Positions 59,770-64,000 of a DNA stretch of 64,000 nucleotides are shown one piece after another. The DNA is taken from NCBI RefSeq assembly GCF_038595055.1, contig NZ_CP152002.1, positions 2,648,501-2,712,500 on the forward strand. Reading direction: 5' to 3'. A model generated the notes under the pieces. The model did not search any database. It saw nothing but the letters and a program-made list of their open reading frames with translations, and had not been told where the DNA came from. The stretch comes from Paenibacillus sp. FSL R7-0345. Its GTDB lineage: Bacteria > Bacillota > Bacilli > Paenibacillales > Paenibacillaceae. Both the position numbers and the translations under genes were made by a program. Position 1 is the first letter of the stretch. Each line of letters starts with the position of its first letter.

Positions 59770-60537
59770 GTGATTAGGATCATGATTGCGGATGATGAGG
59801 AAGTTATCCGCCGCGGGCTTGAAAAAATCACTTCCAGAATGGATCTGGAAGTGGAGGTTATCGGCTCGCACGGCAATGGCATGGAGGCATGGAACCAGCT
59901 TTCGACTATAACAGCGGAGGACATTGATCTGCTGATTACGGATATCAAGATGCCCAGGATGGACGGCTTTATGCTGATAGAAAAAGCCAGAGGCTGGATG
60001 AAGGATTTGCCGATCGCGGTGCTGAGCGGTTTTAGTGATTTTGAATATGCCCGGCGGGCGATACGTTTTGGCGTTCTGGATTATCTGCTCAAGCCGATAG
60101 AGAAAGCACAGCTGTATGAACTGCTGAAGCGGGTGGAGGAGAATAAACAAACTAACTTAACCGAACTGCAGCAGCCGGTAGTCCAGACTTCCGAAGGCGG
60201 AGAACATTACGTAGTCGAGCAGGCCAAAGCAATTCTTGAAAAGGAATACGGACACATCTTCGAGCTTGAACGTCTGGCAGAGACAGTCGGGATGAATGCC
60301 AGCTATCTTAGCCGCCTGTTTAAATATAAGACGGGTCAGACGATTACTGATTATCTTATCGGTATACGGATTGTCAAAGCCAAAGAACTGCTGATCAGCC
60401 AGCCGGATCTTAAAAATTACGAGATTGCCGAAAAGGTCGGCTATAGTGATCCTGTGTATTTCAACAAGCTGTTTAAGAAAATAGTCGGTGTGACGCCAAA
60501 GGATTATAAAGGCGGTTGCAGAATGCCAAAGGTCTAG
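59770..60537 (+). CDS. Short AraC-type response regulator
   Basis: A 255-residue regulator: receiver domain 1-125 with IADDEE, phosphoacceptor Asp58 (LLITDIKMPRMDG), SGFSDFEYA and YLLKPI, then directly an AraC double helix-turn-helix (ASYLSRLFKYKTGQ, IAEKVGYSDPVYFNKLFKK). The long middle region of its 533-residue homologue at 20355 is missing, as in the shorter YesN variants. The start is GTG at 59770, 11 bases after GGAGG; the next ATG would cut the receiver. It is the likely partner of the kinase at 55028 and activator of the importer that follows. Confidence 0.92.
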   Translation: MIRIMIADDEEVIRRGLEKITSRMDLEVEVIGSHGNGMEAWNQLSTITAEDIDLLITDIKMPRMDGFMLIEKARGWMKDLPIAVLSGFSDFEYARRAIRFGVLDYLLKPIEKAQLYELLKRVEENKQTNLTELQQPVVQTSEGGEHYVVEQAKAILEKEYGHIFELERLAETVGMNASYLSRLFKYKTGQTITDYLIGIRIVKAKELLISQPDLKNYEIAEKVGYSDPVYFNKLFKKIVGVTPKDYKGGCRMPKV

Positions 60538-60576
60538 GCTGCTAAAGCTACAACTTAATAGGGGGAAATTATCATC

Positions 60577-60599
60577 AGAGGGCGGATAGCCCTCTTTTT
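60577..60599 (+). terminator. Terminator after the AraC regulator gene
   Basis: Perfect 7-bp stem AGAGGGC / GCCCTCT with a GGATA loop followed by TTTT. The AT-rich remainder to 60848 holds the promoter elements listed next. Confidence 0.88.
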
Positions 60600-60700
60600 C
60601 TATTTTATTTGCATAAAGTGTAATAATAATAAAAACAAAAATAACAAATAGAAGACTAGAAAAAACAATTCAAACCATCGTTTTCGTACTTTTAAGACAT

Positions 60701-60725
60701 TATAATGTGTTTGTAAGCGATAACA
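60701..60725 (+). promoter_or_regulatory. Promoter with LacI-type 14-mer for the importer operon
   Basis: TATAAT at 60701-60706, five bases, then TGTAAGCGATAACA at 60712-60725. The spacing equals that at 59710 and 54899. The site matches TGTTAGCGCTAACA at 12 of 14 positions and would overlap the transcription start, giving a leader of about 135 bases. Confidence 0.55.
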
Positions 60726-60804
60726 ACACACTTCGGAAGAGTGAATAGGAAATAATCATCCTTTGCGGGTTGTCAATCGTTTGTGTATTTTGAGAATTTG
60801 TTAT

Positions 60805-60816
60805 CATTTTGTTATT
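60805..60816 (+). promoter_or_regulatory. Shared leader 12-mer upstream of the importer SBP gene
   Basis: CATTTTGTTATT, identical to the 12-mer before GH130 and at almost the same distance from the start codon. A related TTTGTTATC precedes it directly. Confidence 0.5.
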
Positions 60817-60848
60817 ATGATGTTTGAATGGAGAGAGGGGTTTTAACA

Positions 60849-62219
60849 ATGAAAAAAACAAAAGCAATTACCGGTTTGGCAGCGTTGACACTGATGGCAG
60901 GCTTATTCGCAGGCTGTTCATCGAACAATAATGCAGATAATGCTGCAGCAACCAACGCCGGAAATAATGGAGCCGGTACGGCAGCAACGGCAGTACCAGA
61001 AGGAGATGCGGCAAAGGACATTAAAGGCAATATCACCGTAATTACGCAAAGAACAGACATTGTTGATACCATATTCAAAGATTATGCAGCCAAATTTAAT
61101 GAAAAATATCCGGATGTCAAAGTGAACTTTGAAGCGCTCTCCACTTACGAGGACCAGATCAAGATCCGTATGAGCACGGATGATTACGGTGATGTACTCC
61201 TGTTGCCTACGAGTGTGGCCATCAAGGACCTTCCGGATTTCTTCGAACCGCTGGGTCAAAAAGCTGACCTTGAGCAGCAGTATACCGGTCTGGAGGAACG
61301 CAGTGTGGACGGTGTTTCTTACGGCATTCCGATTACCGTTAATTACTCGGGAATTATCTATAACAAACAGGTGTTCAAGGATGCAGGCATCACTGAAGTA
61401 CCAAGAACCATTGATCAGTTCATGACCGCACTGCAGAATATCAAAGACAAAACGGATGCTGTTCCGCTGTATACAAATTACGCAGCAGGCTGGACGCTGA
61501 CCCAGTGGGAAGCTGTTCTGGCAACGGTTGCCGGCAACCGTGACTATGTAAATATTGCTCAAGTCGCTACAGATGATAACTTTGTGCAGGGACAACCTCA
61601 CTACGATTTGTACAAGGTAATGTACGATGCGGCCAAAAATGGCCTGATTGAAGAAGACCCGACAACTACCGACTGGGAATCCTCCAAAGCTGACTTGGCT
61701 AACGGTAAAATCGGAACAATGGTACTCGGCTCATGGGCGATCGGCCAGGTTAAAGGCTTGGCAACCAATCCTGATGATGTGGGCTTCATGCCGTTTCCTA
61801 CCAATGCCGAGAAGATTCTTGTACCTCTTGCTGACGATTATAACCTCGGGATTAGCATCCACAGTAAAAACAAAGAAGCAGCCAGAGCATGGGTGGACTG
61901 GTTCATTAATGAATCCGGCTATCCGACAACCGAAGGCGGCGGCATGAGTCCTGTTAAAGGCGCCGAGCTTCCGGAAATTCTGAAGCAATTCGAAGGGACA
62001 GAAGTTACATTTGATACCCTTACCCCTGCCAAAGAGGGTGAAGAAGGCTGGGTGGATGCGATTGACAAGGAAGCTGAAATCGGACTTTGGCAGCCTGACT
62101 TCAAGAAAGTCATTATTGAAGCAGCAATCGGCAACCGCAAAGATTCTTATGATGACATCATGAAGGATCTGAACGATAAATGGAAAGCGGCAAGAGCCAA
62201 GGTTACAGCTGCCCAATAA
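60849..62219 (+). CDS. Sugar ABC transporter solute-binding lipoprotein
   Basis: A 456-residue lipoprotein with lipobox GLFAGCSS (Cys23), an Asn/Ala-rich spacer, and a family 1 solute-binding fold (YNKQVFKDAGITEVPRTIDQF near residue 168). It is the importer's own binding protein, since two permeases follow. I chose the ATG at 60849, about 8 bases after GAGAGGGG. It is paralogous to the kinase-coupled protein at 56926. With GH130 next door, a beta-mannoside disaccharide or oligosaccharide is the likely ligand. Confidence 0.92.
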   Translation: MKKTKAITGLAALTLMAGLFAGCSSNNNADNAAATNAGNNGAGTAATAVPEGDAAKDIKGNITVITQRTDIVDTIFKDYAAKFNEKYPDVKVNFEALSTYEDQIKIRMSTDDYGDVLLLPTSVAIKDLPDFFEPLGQKADLEQQYTGLEERSVDGVSYGIPITVNYSGIIYNKQVFKDAGITEVPRTIDQFMTALQNIKDKTDAVPLYTNYAAGWTLTQWEAVLATVAGNRDYVNIAQVATDDNFVQGQPHYDLYKVMYDAAKNGLIEEDPTTTDWESSKADLANGKIGTMVLGSWAIGQVKGLATNPDDVGFMPFPTNAEKILVPLADDYNLGISIHSKNKEAARAWVDWFINESGYPTTEGGGMSPVKGAELPEILKQFEGTEVTFDTLTPAKEGEEGWVDAIDKEAEIGLWQPDFKKVIIEAAIGNRKDSYDDIMKDLNDKWKAARAKVTAAQ

Positions 62220-62254
62220 GTACTGGAATGGAAGCTGAAATTCATTAACGCAGG

Positions 62255-62311
62255 AGTGAAGACAGAATCAAGAGACCGGGAGGATGCGCCTGGCGCATTT
62301 TCCCCTTCACT
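62255..62311 (+). other. Intercistronic two-part hairpin between SBP and permease genes
   Basis: Outer arms AGTGAAG (62255-62261) and CTTCACT (62305-62311) enclose an inner ATGCGC-CTG-GCGCAT stem (62284-62298) followed by TTTT. It probably works as a partial terminator or RNA-stability barrier that keeps the binding protein in excess over the permeases. Confidence 0.65.
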
Positions 62312-62376
62312 TTTGCCGCGTTCGTTGAGGATCTGGAGTAAGTAGCCTGTGTTTGTTCCTGGGAGGTGTGGAGAGA

Positions 62377-63249
62377 GTGTCCAACTTAAGTTATAAAAAT
62401 CAGCGTATTCTGATCATCTTTTTATTCTCGCTAGTTCCGGTTGTCCTGCTGTTAACATTCTCATATCTGCCTGTAATTAAAATGTTCCAGTACAGCTTCA
62501 CAAGCTGGGACGGCTTCAGCAAAAATATGGAGTACGTCGGGTTCGACAACTATAAGACGATTTTTACGAGACCGGAGTATTTTGCCGTATTTAAGGTCAG
62601 TCTGTATTACTTCTTTGCCACGTTTGTGCAGATGGGGCTGGCTCTCTATTTTGCGACTATTCTGAGCTTTAATGTCAGGCTGAAGAACTGGTTCAAAGGC
62701 ATTTTGTTCTTTCCTACACTGCTTAACGGAGTGGCGATCGGTTTTATCTTCCTGTTCTTCTTCAAACCGGAAGGTACTTTGAACACGCTGCTTGAACTGG
62801 CAGGCCTCGGAGCCTGGCAGCAGAAGTGGCTGCTGAACCCGCATTTGATTAACATTTCGCTTGCGTTTGCTTCGGTGTGGAGATATATGGGGATGAACTT
62901 TATAATTTTCCTGGGCGCTATTTCATCCATCGGCAGCGATATTTATGAAGCTTCGGAGATTGACGGCGCCAACCGTTGGCACCAGTTCAGACATATTATT
63001 CTGCCGAGCATCAAGCGTATTCTGCAGCTCAATCTGATTCTGGCTGTAAGCGGGGCAATCGGCGTATTTGAAATTCCATACGTCATGACTGGCGGTTCCA
63101 ACGGCAGCAGTACCTTTGTCATTCAGACCGTCGATGTGGCCTTTAAATACAGCAAGCTGGGCCTTGCTTCGGCAATGGCAGTGGTTCTGCTGGGTATTGT
63201 TATCCTCGTAACTATTCTGCAGCGTGTTCTGATAAAGGAGGAGAAGTAA
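62377..63249 (+). CDS. Sugar ABC permease, MalF/UgpA type
   Basis: A 290-residue permease with six apolar segments and the EAA loop YEASEIDGANRWHQFRHIILP near residue 190. I chose the GTG at 62377, 10 bases after GGAGG; earlier in-frame starts (TTG at 62353, GTG at 62368) precede or touch that site. The next permease begins three bases after its stop. It forms the importer with the binding protein upstream. No ATPase gene is visible in the window. Confidence 0.9.
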   Translation: MSNLSYKNQRILIIFLFSLVPVVLLLTFSYLPVIKMFQYSFTSWDGFSKNMEYVGFDNYKTIFTRPEYFAVFKVSLYYFFATFVQMGLALYFATILSFNVRLKNWFKGILFFPTLLNGVAIGFIFLFFFKPEGTLNTLLELAGLGAWQQKWLLNPHLINISLAFASVWRYMGMNFIIFLGAISSIGSDIYEASEIDGANRWHQFRHIILPSIKRILQLNLILAVSGAIGVFEIPYVMTGGSNGSSTFVIQTVDVAFKYSKLGLASAMAVVLLGIVILVTILQRVLIKEEK

Positions 63250-63252
63250 GAG

Positions 63253-64000
63253 ATGCATACCCTTAAATACAGCGCAGCCTCCTTCTTTAAATATCTTACT
63301 TTGGTTTTTGGAGCTCTTGCCGCCCTTATACCCATTATTGTGGTCTTTTTCGCTTCACTCAAAACGAATACCGAATATGCCAATACCGGTCCGCTTACTT
63401 TGCCGGAGAACTGGCTTAATTTCAGCAATTACACCAAGGCCTTTGTTGACGGCAACATGCTGCTGGGCTTCATGAATACCATCATTATCGTACTGATCTC
63501 TATTGCAGGAGCAACATTGACCGGATCGATGATGGCCTACATTCTGGCCCGCTTCAAATTCAAAGGCAGCAAGCTGCTGATGAGCGCTTTTCTGCTGGCA
63601 ACCCTGATTCCCGGAGTAACAACACAGGTTGCCACCTTTCAGATCATCAACTCGCTTGATTTGTTTAATACGCGCTGGGCGCCGATCCTGATGTACCTGG
63701 GCACGGACATTATAGCTGTTTATATATTCATGCAGTTCCTGGACTCGATCTCCGAGTCACTGGATGAATCGGCTATGCTCGACGGCGCCTCATATTGGAC
63801 GATTTACTGGAGAATCATTCTGCCGCTGCTGAGTCCCGCAATTGTTACGGTCATCATTGTGAAGGGTGTCAATATCTATAACGACTTCTATACCCCTTTT
63901 CTGTATATGCCAAAAAGCAGCCTCCAGGTTGTCTCCACCGCGCTTTTTAAATTTAAGGGTCCTTACGGCTCGCAGTGGGAGGTAATCTGTGCGGCCATTA
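63253..64000 (+). CDS. Sugar ABC permease, MalG type, 3' partial
   Basis: The frame opens with ATG at 63253, 10-12 bases after GGAGGAG, and remains open to the window end: 249 codons of an expected 275-285. It reads MHTLKYSAASFF, then several apolar segments, with the EAA loop DESAMLDGASYWTIYWRIILP near residues 173-193. It is the MalG partner of the preceding permease. The C-terminus lies beyond the right edge. Confidence 0.92.
   Translation, partial: MHTLKYSAASFFKYLTLVFGALAALIPIIVVFFASLKTNTEYANTGPLTLPENWLNFSNYTKAFVDGNMLLGFMNTIIIVLISIAGATLTGSMMAYILARFKFKGSKLLMSAFLLATLIPGVTTQVATFQIINSLDLFNTRWAPILMYLGTDIIAVYIFMQFLDSISESLDESAMLDGASYWTIYWRIILPLLSPAIVTVIIVKGVNIYNDFYTPFLYMPKSSLQVVSTALFKFKGPYGSQWEVICAAI

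Overview
The window reads as a chromosomal segment of a spore-forming Bacillota, most likely Paenibacillus or a close relative. This rests on GerA-type germinant receptor genes, an S-layer-homology surface protein, several YesM/YesN-type two-component systems beside sugar ABC transporters, GGAGG-type ribosome binding sites and TTG/GTG starts. The genus call is inference. I see no rRNA, tRNA, CRISPR array, prophage or complete insertion sequence. The first gene (GerAB-type permease) and the last (sugar ABC permease) run off the window edges.

Layout. 0-7.4 kb: partial gerAB; a four-module CoA-disulfide-reductase/rhodanese/TusA/DsrE protein with its ArsR regulator; a ROK regulator with a perfect 20-bp palindrome upstream; a chromate-transporter pair followed by lgt. 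7.6-17.0 kb: two very large secreted multidomain proteins, the second with lamin-tail domains, a calcineurin-like phosphoesterase domain and three SLH repeats. 17.0-20.1 kb: a repeat array, a WG-repeat protein, a 5'-truncated aminoglycoside-phosphotransferase-like remnant and a GNAT enzyme. 20.4-27.1 kb: AraC-type response regulator, YesM kinase and a complete CUT1 sugar ABC transporter. 27.3-32.0 kb: DUF2935 protein, cupin/TetR pair, an OmpR-type two-component system translationally coupled to an orphan flgB. 32.2-34.5 kb: a two-gene cassette of unrecognised proteins with long apolar blocks. 34.6-38.5 kb: a complete gerA-C-B receptor operon. 39.0-48.3 kb: a LacI-controlled operon of ribokinase, an RbsABC-type transporter with two permeases, and three hydrolytic/lyase-like enzymes. 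48.4-49.2 kb: a long non-coding gap with a second copy of the repeat array and a possibly structured segment. 49.3-54.7 kb: small unknown protein, UMF1 transporter, phosphodiesterase-family enzyme and a GH35 beta-galactosidase. 54.9-64.0 kb: a split beta-mannoside-type locus with a YesM kinase coupled to a solute-binding protein, a GH130 phosphorylase on the opposite strand, an AraC response regulator, and a second solute-binding protein with two permeases.

How it works together. The two sugar loci at 20-27 kb and 55-64 kb follow the Paenibacillus scheme of a membrane kinase plus DNA-binding regulator controlling a CUT1 importer. In the second locus four promoters share a LacI-type 14-mer just downstream of the -10 box, and two leaders share an identical 12-mer, so kinase, phosphorylase, regulator and transporter probably form one regulon. 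The 39-48 kb operon looks like import plus catabolism of a sugar-containing compound bearing amide or ureido groups; its substrate cannot be read from the sequence.

Most worth following up: the paired inverted four-unit repeat arrays at 17.03-17.21 and 48.65-48.83 kb, the 32.2-34.5 kb two-gene cassette, the 39-48 kb catabolic operon, the kinase-coupled solute-binding protein, and the orphan flgB.
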